Source: Sphingorhabdus sp. EL138 (GTDB lineage Bacteria > Pseudomonadota > Alphaproteobacteria > Sphingomonadales > Sphingomonadaceae). Taken from it: a DNA stretch of 64,000 nucleotides. Positions 58,223 to 64,000 of the stretch are shown piece by piece (position 1 is the first letter of the stretch; each line of letters begins with the position of its first letter). The notes below the pieces were generated by a model. That model made no database searches. It saw only the letters and a program-made list of their open reading frames with translations, and had not been told where the DNA came from. The position numbers and the translations under genes were made by a program. The stretch spans positions 682,001 to 746,000 of the forward strand of contig NZ_OGVD01000004.1 of NCBI RefSeq assembly GCF_900258045.1, given 5' to 3'.

Positions 58223-58413
58223 GAAAATGCTGCAATTCTGTTAGGGCAAATATATTTGTTGATGCTTTAGGCGGCTTGTGTTTTTCGTTCAAGCAAAAGG
58301 GCATGGGGCAAGTCGAAAGGCAGCTGGGCAAACGATATTTCGCTTAAACGCGTTTGGCAGGCCGATCAGAATTTGTTAGCGCAGCAGCAGAATTGAAAAG
58401 GAGCGGAGAGAAT

Positions 58414-59160
58414 ATGGCAAATCGCAAATATATCGTTGGCAATTGGAAGATGAATGGCCTGCGTGAACAATTGTCGGACGTTGCAGATATTGCCAGCATT
58501 GCCGAAAACCATAAAGATGTTGATGTCGCGATTTGCCCCCCCGTAACCTTGATTGCGTTGGCGACAGAGACTGTTCCTGGATTTGCGATTGGTGCACAGG
58601 ACTGCCATTTTGCCAGTAATGGTGCACATACCGGTTGCCTGTCAGCAGCAATGATCCGCGAGGCCGGTGCCACCATGACGATATTGGGCCATAGCGAGCG
58701 CCGCGCCGACCAACATGAAATCGATGCCGATGTTAAAGCTAAAGCCGAAGCGGTTCATGCTGCCGGACTGGGCGCCATCATCTGTGTCGGTGAAACTGAA
58801 GAAGAGCGCGATGCAGGGCAGGCGATTGACGTTGTTTGCGGTCAGTTAGAAGGATCATTTCCCGATGATGCAGACGCCGGATGGCTGACTATTGCCTATG
58901 AACCAGTCTGGGCAATTGGCACGGGCCGGGTACCGGAAGCCTCCGATGTCGAAGAAATGCACGCGGCCATTCGAAGCAAGCTGAGTGCGCTGATGGGCGA
59001 TGGTGCGGATGCGGTTCGCATTCTTTATGGCGGATCCATGAACGGCGGCAATGCATCGGAATTGCTCGCTGTTCCGAACGTAGATGGCGGCCTGGTTGGA
59101 GGGGCGAGCCTGACGGGCGAGAAATTCGGACCGATCATTGAAGCCGCTGCCGCAGCCTGA
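58414..59160 (+). CDS. tpiA: Triose-phosphate isomerase
   Basis: It interconverts dihydroxyacetone phosphate and glyceraldehyde 3-phosphate. The 248-residue TIM barrel has VGNWKMNG (Lys), the catalytic His in ILGHSERR, the Glu in AYEPVWAIGTGR and the phosphate loop ILYGGSMNGGN. The ATG at 58414 follows a GGAG site and is preferred to the longer frame from 58354. The gene is away from the other glycolytic genes at 4661-10300. Confidence 0.97.
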   Translation: MANRKYIVGNWKMNGLREQLSDVADIASIAENHKDVDVAICPPVTLIALATETVPGFAIGAQDCHFASNGAHTGCLSAAMIREAGATMTILGHSERRADQHEIDADVKAKAEAVHAAGLGAIICVGETEEERDAGQAIDVVCGQLEGSFPDDADAGWLTIAYEPVWAIGTGRVPEASDVEEMHAAIRSKLSALMGDGADAVRILYGGSMNGGNASELLAVPNVDGGLVGGASLTGEKFGPIIEAAAAA

Positions 59161-59274
59161 CGGATCAAGCAGTCCAGGCAAGTACCGAGACAAGCTGTTT
59201 CACGGCTTGAACTCGCACCATCCAATCGCTATGTGCGCTGCACAAAGATAAATCACTACGTTCGGATTTGATTC

Positions 59275-59670
59275 ATGTTTCTATTTCTCACCGTTGTTCA
59301 GGCCATTGTCGCAGCTGCTCTTGTTGGCGTTATATTGATGCAGCGCTCAGAAGGCGGCGGCTTGGGCGTTGGCGGCAGTCCGTCAGGCATGATGTCCGCA
59401 CGCGGCGCAGCTGACTTGTTGACTAGGACGACCACGGTATTGGCGGTTCTGTTTGTGGCTTTGTCCATCTTGTTAGCTTTTCTTGCTGCGTCTGAAGGAC
59501 AGCCTTCGACGATTGACCAGACTCTGGAGCGTGATACCAGCATACCGGTTGCTCCGGCTGCACCTGCTGATGCGGTACCTCTGGTCGGTGATGACCCGCT
59601 GGCGGCCGCGGCAGCACAGGCGGCGGAAGAAGAAGCGCCTGCGGAGAGTTCGGTTCCTCTGGACCAGTAA
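59275..59670 (+). CDS. secG: Protein translocase subunit SecG
   Basis: A small inner-membrane subunit of the Sec translocon, 131 residues. Helices at about 3-21 and 52-72 flank the conserved MQRSEGGGLGVGGSPSGMMSARGAADLLTRTT loop (in outline). The C-terminal ~55 residues are an Ala/Pro/Glu-rich tail, usual in alphaproteobacteria. Location between tpiA and pyrG is the standard order. Confidence 0.94.
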   Translation: MFLFLTVVQAIVAAALVGVILMQRSEGGGLGVGGSPSGMMSARGAADLLTRTTTVLAVLFVALSILLAFLAASEGQPSTIDQTLERDTSIPVAPAAPADAVPLVGDDPLAAAAAQAAEEEAPAESSVPLDQ

Positions 59671-59824
59671 ACCCTGTTCTTCAAAAAAATGTGGTTTGCC
59701 ATCAGATAGTCTTATGATGGCGCGTGTCGGGACGTAAATTTTAGTACCGATTGAAAATAAATATCATTTTTTCGGATTCGCACGCTTGCCATTTCGGTTC
59801 GTTACGCCTTAAGCCTTTCCTCCC

Positions 59825-61456
59825 ATGGCGCGATATATTTTTATTACCGGCGGTGTGGTTTCCTCACTAGGCAAAGGTCTCATGGCAGCGAGCCTCGGCA
59901 CGCTTCTTCAAGCACGCGGATATTCGGTGCGAATTCGCAAACTGGACCCGTATCTGAACGTCGATCCCGGAACGATGTCGCCCTATCAGCATGGCGAAGT
60001 TTATGTGACCGATGACGGTGCCGAGACCGATCTGGACCTGGGGCACTATGAGCGGTTCACCGGCGTACCTTCGCTGCAATCGGACAATGTGACCTCTGGG
60101 CGAATCTATCAGTCGATCATTACCAAGGAACGCCGCGGCGATTATCTGGGCGCTACCGTACAGGTCATTCCGCATGTTACCGATGCTATTCAGGAATTTG
60201 CCCAGGATAAGCTCGACGGCATCGACTTCGTGCTGTGCGAGATTGGCGGCACGGTCGGCGATATTGAAAGCCTACCGTTTATTGAGGCGATTCGGCAACT
60301 GCGCAACAAGGTGGGACGGGCCAATGCGATTTCAGTCCATGTAACGCTGGTCCCCTATATCGCGGCCGCCGGAGAGCTTAAGACCAAGCCAACGCAGCAC
60401 AGCGTGCGTGAGCTGACGTCTCTGGGCATTCAGCCGGATATATTGCTTTGCCGCTGTGAACATGATTTGCCGGACGGTGAACGCGCTAAAATTGCGCAAT
60501 TCTGTAACGTCCGAAAAGAAGCTGTGATCCCGGCGCTTGATGCCAGCAGTATTTATAACGTGCCGCTGCAATATCATGAAGAAGGCCTCGACCGGGAAGT
60601 CCTGAACGCATTCGGGATCATTAATGCACCGGAGCCGGATCTGACCCGCTGGACCGATGTAATGGAGCGGATCGAGAATCCCGAAGGTGAAGTCATCGTT
60701 GGCGTCGTCGGCAAATATGTGGGACTTCAGGATGCCTATAAGTCACTGCAAGAGGCGCTATTCCATGGTGGATTGGCAAACCGGGTCAAAGTGCAGGTGC
60801 GCTGGCTTGATGCCGAGCTTTTTGAAGATGAGAGTGATCTGGCTGCCAATCTGGAGCCTTTGCATGCGATTTTGGTGCCCGGCGGGTTTGGTGAACGGGG
60901 CAGCGAAGGTAAAATTGGCTCCGTGCGATTCGCGCGTGAGCATGATGTGCCATTTTTTGGTATTTGCCTTGGGATGCAAATGGCCTGTGTCGAAGCAGCA
61001 CGCAATCAGGCCGGCATAGATGAGGCCTCGACAACAGAATTCGGCGAAACGGCTGAACCGATTGTAGGTCTGATTACCGAGTGGATGACGGAAGAAGGCC
61101 TGCAAAAACGCGAGTCGGGTGGTGATCTTGGTGGCACCATGCGGCTAGGTGCTTATGAGGCCCGTTTGCAACAAGGTTCTAAAGTCAGCGAGATTTATGG
61201 ATCTAATGTGATTAGCGAGCGGCATCGCCACCGCTATGAGGTCAACAAGGGCTATGTTGAGCGGTTGGAAAAGACCGGATTGATATTCTCTGGAATGTCG
61301 CCAGATGGCGAGCTTCCCGAGATTGTGGAGCGTCCTGACCATAGCTGGTTTGTCGGCGTGCAATATCATCCGGAACTAAAGAGCAAACCCTTTGATCCGC
61401 ATCCACTTTTTGCGTCCTTTATCGCAGCGGCGGTAAAACAAAGCCGACTTGTCTAA
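59825..61456 (+). CDS. pyrG: CTP synthase
   Basis: It makes CTP from UTP, ATP and glutamine. The 543-residue length is typical. The amidoligase domain starts [21 protein letters not shown] and has [43 protein letters not shown] in outline. The glutaminase domain has [14 protein letters not shown], the nucleophile Cys in [11 protein letters not shown] and the His-Glu in [11 protein letters not shown]. The 154 bp before it show no gene. Confidence 0.97.
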   Translation: MARYIFITGGVVSSLGKGLMAASLGTLLQARGYSVRIRKLDPYLNVDPGTMSPYQHGEVYVTDDGAETDLDLGHYERFTGVPSLQSDNVTSGRIYQSIITKERRGDYLGATVQVIPHVTDAIQEFAQDKLDGIDFVLCEIGGTVGDIESLPFIEAIRQLRNKVGRANAISVHVTLVPYIAAAGELKTKPTQHSVRELTSLGIQPDILLCRCEHDLPDGERAKIAQFCNVRKEAVIPALDASSIYNVPLQYHEEGLDREVLNAFGIINAPEPDLTRWTDVMERIENPEGEVIVGVVGKYVGLQDAYKSLQEALFHGGLANRVKVQVRWLDAELFEDESDLAANLEPLHAILVPGGFGERGSEGKIGSVRFAREHDVPFFGICLGMQMACVEAARNQAGIDEASTTEFGETAEPIVGLITEWMTEEGLQKRESGGDLGGTMRLGAYEARLQQGSKVSEIYGSNVISERHRHRYEVNKGYVERLEKTGLIFSGMSPDGELPEIVERPDHSWFVGVQYHPELKSKPFDPHPLFASFIAAAVKQSRLV

Positions 61457-61479
61457 TTTATCCAATCCTTTTTACACCA

Positions 61480-61495
61480 AGTGACTATTGTCACA
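61480..61495. promoter_or_regulatory. CRP-type operator before the Crp/Fnr gene
   Basis: AGTGA-CTATTG-TCACA matches the CRP consensus TGTGA-N6-TCACA at nine of ten positions. It lies 67 bp upstream of the likely GTG start of a regulator whose recognition helix resembles that of CRP, suggesting autoregulation. Confidence 0.6.
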
Positions 61496-61561
61496 TTCAA
61501 GCCATGATAATTGGTTATCAAACAGTTAACAGACGCAAGACACTGGGATGGAGCGAATTTA

Positions 61562-62248
61562 GTGAAGGCCGAAGACCTTGCAGAAATACTGGCTGAACAT
61601 AGTCTATTCGCTGATTGTGATGAAGCGGAATTGGCGGATTTGATATTGCGCGGGCATTTCGTGCAATATGAAAAAGGGGATGAATTGATCATGCAGGGTG
61701 ATCCTGGAAACTCATTACTGATATTATTATCGGGCAATGCGCGGACCAGCATGATCGCCAGCAACGGCCATGAAATTGTCCTGGATTATGCCGAGCCAGG
61801 TCAGGTTCTGGGCGAAATCGCCTTGCTTGATGGCGGTGAAAGAACTGCCAGTGTAACTGCTATTCAGCCGACAACGGCTTTGACCATTACGCGGGCGGCT
61901 TTTGAAGAAATTTTGAAAAACCATAAAAATATGGCATTACGGTTACTTAAGGTAATGGCAAACCGCATCAGGACCGCCAATACAATGATAGAGGGCGACC
62001 GTGCCTACACATCAGGACCGCGGTTGGCGCGTTACCTATTGAGATTGTCAGTCGTCGGCGCAGAAGAGGGGCGTTTAAAGCTGGATTTGAGTCAAAGCGA
62101 GTTGGGCAATTTTGCCGGGATGTCGCGGGAACATATTAATCGGCAACTTTCAACCTGGTCAGAAGATGACATTGTTTCGGTTGAAAGCGGAAAGGTGCGA
62201 ATATTGAATCACGCCGTCCTTTCCAACATTGCCAATGCGGATTCTTGA
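61562..62248 (+). CDS. Crp/Fnr-family transcription regulator
   Basis: A 228-residue regulator with an N-terminal cyclic-nucleotide-binding domain and a C-terminal winged helix. GEIALLDGGERTASVTA is close to the cAMP phosphate-binding cassette (Gly-Glu ... Arg-Thr/Ser-Ala). No Fnr-type cysteine cluster is present, so it is not an oxygen sensor of that kind. The recognition helix MSREHINRQLSTW keeps the Arg-Glu-x3-Arg pattern of CRP, which predicts binding to TGTGA half-sites. GTG 61562 is chosen because of the GGATGGAG site before it; a TTG at 61511 is possible. A terminator follows. Confidence 0.88.
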   Translation: MKAEDLAEILAEHSLFADCDEAELADLILRGHFVQYEKGDELIMQGDPGNSLLILLSGNARTSMIASNGHEIVLDYAEPGQVLGEIALLDGGERTASVTAIQPTTALTITRAAFEEILKNHKNMALRLLKVMANRIRTANTMIEGDRAYTSGPRLARYLLRLSVVGAEEGRLKLDLSQSELGNFAGMSREHINRQLSTWSEDDIVSVESGKVRILNHAVLSNIANADS

Positions 62249-62309
62249 ATGAAGTTGGCCATTTGCGACCCGGGCTAATTTCGTCAAGAGTGACACCACG
62301 CGGGTGTCA

Positions 62310-62339
62310 GGGGCAGTCGGATCCTCATCCGGCTGCCCC
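62310..62339 (+). terminator. Terminator of the Crp/Fnr gene
   Basis: A 13-bp stem with one G-T pair: GGGGCAGTCGGAT / ATCCGGCTGCCCC around a CCTC loop, followed by ATTTTCAT. A second perfect repeat, TGACACC-ACGCG-GGTGTCA, precedes it at 62291-62309. Confidence 0.8.
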
Positions 62340-62360
62340 ATTTTCATAAGTTTCTGATCC

Positions 62361-62396
62361 AAAATAAAAAAGGCAGCCAAAGATAATTGGCTGCCT
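62361..62396 (-). terminator. Terminator of hsp20
   Basis: On the minus strand AGGCAGCCAA and TTGGCTGCCT form a perfect 10-bp stem around a six-base loop, followed by TTTTTATTTT. It is 23 bp after the hsp20 stop codon. Confidence 0.9.
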
Positions 62397-62419
62397 TCGA
62401 TACTGTTTGGAACGCCGGT

Positions 62420-62899
62420 TTACGCAGCCTTATCCTCTGATTTTTCAGGTTTGTGATCAATCTTGGTAACATTGTCACCGGTGTTGATAGCGATTTTCTG
62501 CGGCTTCATTGCATCCGGAATTTCGCGCACCAGATCAATGACCAGCAAGCCATCGCTCAATACGGCGTTATCGACACGGACGAAATCGGCAAGTTCAAAG
62601 CGGCGCTCGAAGTTGCGGTTGGCAATTCCCATATGCAGAAACTGCTTTCCTTCATTTTCGTCGCTGCCTTTATTACCAGCTACGAGCAAAAGATTCTGCT
62701 GCGCGGTAATTTCAATTTCATCATCTTTGAAACCAGCAACGGCCAGCGTGATTCGATAATGATCATCGCCGTTACGTTCGATATTAAAAGGGGGATAGTT
62801 TTCAGATTGCTGGGCTCGAGCATTATTCTCGAGCAGATCAAACAACCGGTCAAAACCAACGGTTGAGCGGCGATAGGGGGTAAAATCAAAACGGTTCAT
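62420..62899 (-). CDS. hsp20: Small heat shock protein Hsp20
   Basis: An ATP-independent chaperone that holds unfolding proteins, 159 residues. It starts MNRFDFTPYRRSTVGFDRLFD, a typical N-terminus of the IbpA-like class A type. The alpha-crystallin domain (about 38-130) has PPFNIERNGDDHYRITLAVAGFKDDEI in outline, GIANRNFERRFELADFVRV and GLLVIDLVREIP. The C-terminal I-x-I-type motif is PQKIAINTG. ATG 62899 is preferred to the longer frame (to 62992) because that extension contains the RNA thermometer. Regulation by a heat-shock promoter and ROSE element is visible in the DNA. Confidence 0.95.
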   Translation of the reverse strand: MNRFDFTPYRRSTVGFDRLFDLLENNARAQQSENYPPFNIERNGDDHYRITLAVAGFKDDEIEITAQQNLLLVAGNKGSDENEGKQFLHMGIANRNFERRFELADFVRVDNAVLSDGLLVIDLVREIPDAMKPQKIAINTGDNVTKIDHKPEKSEDKAA

Positions 62900-62985
62900 A
62901 TCTTTATCCTCTTGTGAGCAATTAAAATGGTGGACCCAAAATGGCGTCCGGTTCTGTAGTGCGAAATCCGTAAAGGCATCTCGCC
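62900..62985 (-). promoter_or_regulatory. ROSE RNA thermometer in the hsp20 leader
   Basis: In the ~85-nt leader the sequence TTGCTC-ACAA-GAGGAT lies just before the start codon. The Shine-Dalgarno AGGA pairs with T-T-G-C-T, with a G-G opposition in the middle; this is the signature of ROSE-type thermometers of alphaproteobacterial heat-shock genes. The hairpin hides the ribosome site and opens on warming. The 5' limit is estimated from the promoter. Confidence 0.75.
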
Positions 62986-62992
62986 TGACCAA

Positions 62993-63019
62993 GATATTGT
63001 CATATTTTTCGATTTCAAG
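62993..63019 (-). promoter_or_regulatory. Sigma-32-like heat-shock promoter of hsp20
   Basis: On the minus strand CTTGAAA (63019-63013) is followed after 13 bp by CAATATC. This fits the heat-shock consensus CTTGAAA-N11-14-CCCCATNT in the -35 region and partly in the -10 region. Confidence 0.6.
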
Positions 63020-63051
63020 AGGTTGAAGATGCTTGCAAGCAGACCGGAATC

Positions 63052-63228
63052 AAAAACGCCCGGAGCCATTTCTGACTCCGGGCGAAAATGGTGACGATAA
63101 TATCGTCCCCCTGTTTTCCTGTCTTATTCAACGCCGTTTGTCCCCCAACATGCGGCGGAACCAGAAAGGATCCCTGAACCATGACCATTAAGCGGTGATT
63201 GATTCTGTAACTAACTCTGATCGCGATG
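63052..63228 (-). ncRNA. Candidate small RNA between hsp20 and lolC
   Basis: The minus strand of this otherwise empty 340-bp gap has three stem-loops in a row. The first has CGCCG/CGGCG with a 16-base loop containing TTGGGGGACAAA. The second has GACGAT/ATCGTC, preceded by AGGGG. The last is the terminator at 63057-63084. A promoter-like pair (TTGCAC at 63264-63259, GACAAT at 63240-63235, 18-bp spacer) would start it near 63228, giving ~175 nt. No plausible protein is encoded in any frame. The GGGGGAC element occurs twice (in and before hairpins). Confidence 0.4.
63057..63084 (-). terminator. Strong terminator with no protein gene before it
   Basis: CGCCCGGAG / CTCCGGGCG, a perfect 9-bp GC-rich stem with a 10-base loop, then TTTTT on the minus strand. 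No minus-strand protein gene precedes it, which is the main reason to suspect a small RNA. Confidence 0.8.
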
Positions 63229-63377
63229 GCCGCTATTGTCATGCAAATTTTCACAAATGTGCAATATTGGTTCAGGCTTGTGTCATAATAGCAACAGCAT
63301 TTTAGCCAGCATCACTCTTGCCTGCGCCGCTCCACAACCGTAAAGCCACAATAGTTTTTCAGGAAGATCAAACTCCT

Positions 63378-64000
63378 ATGCTTCTATCCCGTTATGAATG
63401 GGTCATCGCAAAACGCTATCTTCTGCCCGGCAAGGGCGAGGGCTTTATTTTTCTCGTGGCGAGCATCAGTCTTGTCGCGGTGATGCTGGGCGTCGCCGCT
63501 TTGATTGTCGTGATGAGCGTAATGAACGGTTTTCGCGCGGAATTGTTCGACAAGATTGTAGGTTTAAATGGTCATGCCGTGATTCAAGGCTATGGGGGGC
63601 GACTTCCAGATTGGCGTGACTTGTTAGAGGATGTGCGCGAAACGGAAGGGGTGGTTTCGGCTTCTCCACTAATAGAGATGCCGTTGGCAGGCATACACAA
63701 TGGCCGGGTAGAGGCCGTGTTGGTCCGCGGGATGCTGGTCGACGATATTTTGAACAACGACACGCTTGACGGAAAAACGGTTGCAGGTGACCTAGCTGCT
63801 TTGGCTCCAGATAGCGGGCGGGTGGCAATCGGCAGTAGATTGGCCCAAACTCTTGGGGCCCAACTCGGAAGCCGTGTAACACTGATGAACCCTCAAGGAA
63901 GATCAACCCCGTTTGGTACCGTGCCTCGGGAAATATCATATGAAGTAGCCGCGATATTTGAAGTGGGCGTCTACGACTATGACAAGGCTTTCGTGATCAT
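63378..64000 (+). CDS. lolC: Lipoprotein-releasing ABC transporter permease, 3' end outside the window
   Basis: The first 207 codons of a LolC/LolE-type permease, which extracts lipoproteins from the inner membrane and hands them to LolA. It starts MLLSRYEWVIAKRYLLPGKG, and the first helix with FIFLVASISLVAVMLGVAALIVVMSVMNGFR (in outline) is typical of the family. The periplasmic domain follows (HAVIQGYGGRLPDWRDLLED, ASPLIEMPLAGI, then LAQTLGAQLGSRVTLMNP). A LolD ATPase gene is expected beyond the right edge. Confidence 0.94.
   Translation, partial: MLLSRYEWVIAKRYLLPGKGEGFIFLVASISLVAVMLGVAALIVVMSVMNGFRAELFDKIVGLNGHAVIQGYGGRLPDWRDLLEDVRETEGVVSASPLIEMPLAGIHNGRVEAVLVRGMLVDDILNNDTLDGKTVAGDLAALAPDSGRVAIGSRLAQTLGAQLGSRVTLMNPQGRSTPFGTVPREISYEVAAIFEVGVYDYDKAFVI

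Noticed and set aside
62291-62309. Perfect inverted repeat TGACACC-ACGCG-GGTGTCA as an operator
   Set aside because: It lies after the regulator gene and next to its terminator, with no promoter nearby; more likely part of the transcript's 3' structure.
63015-63254. 79-codon minus-strand frame between hsp20 and lolC
   Set aside because: It runs through a strong terminator hairpin and shows no protein-like pattern; a small RNA explains the region better.

Overview
The window looks like chromosomal DNA of an alphaproteobacterium of the order Sphingomonadales, most like the Sphingorhabdus/Parasphingorhabdus/Sphingopyxis group. This is inferred from gene content and protein style only: GC content that looks moderate by eye, a GTTC-N7-GTTC LexA box of alphaproteobacterial type, a ROSE RNA thermometer before hsp20, and the order trpG-D-C-moaC-moeA-lexA-comEC-gltX-gltA. 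No rRNA, CRISPR array, prophage or insertion sequence was seen. Almost all genes are housekeeping, with small accessory genes set between them.

Layout. 1-2343 (minus): three tandem secreted proteins, two of them paralogs and two with DUF11-like domains; the last runs off the left edge. 2344-4660: a possible operator array, tRNA-Asp, then (minus) a small coiled-coil gene, zapA, 6S RNA, fau and a DUF2842 gene. 4661-11628 (plus): a central-carbon operon (tkt, gap, pgk, an acetyltransferase, class I aldolase) ending in an O-methyltransferase and thiE. 11648-12191 (minus): two related small proteins. 12325-13716: efp and a suhB-like gene. 13822-29336: a complete nuoA-N operon for respiratory complex I, with four extra genes: two membrane microproteins between nuoD and nuoE, a 30-codon membrane ORF between nuoE and nuoF, and a periplasmic protein with two internal repeats between nuoF and nuoG. 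29333-32774: birA (no ordinary start codon), coaX, rnj and a DUF1467 gene.

32793-39330 is the least conventional block. It holds a large membrane-anchored coiled-coil protein (minus) and, divergently, a histidine-phosphotransfer-like protein without its histidine, a membrane protein that looks like a degenerate nucleotidyltransferase/CDP-alcohol transferase fusion, a DUF2336 protein, and a histidine-kinase-like protein whose ATPase domain is intact but whose phospho-acceptor histidine is proline. I read this as a candidate signalling or scaffolding module that has lost phosphotransfer; its function is unknown.

39380-49775 (mostly minus): gltA, gltX, comEC (plus), lexA with its own SOS box, moeA, moaC, trpC, trpD, a YcxB-like membrane gene and trpG. 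trpE lies about 5 kb further on, behind the peptidyl-prolyl isomerase gene. Between trpG and trpE, on the opposite strand, sit a polyhydroxyalkanoate-granule-type gene and a Fur-box-controlled iron cassette (TonB siderophore receptor, membrane protein, PepSY protein). 58414-64000: tpiA, secG, pyrG, a CRP-type regulator with a CRP-like site in front of it, hsp20 with sigma-32-like promoter, ROSE element and terminator, a candidate small RNA, and the start of lolC.
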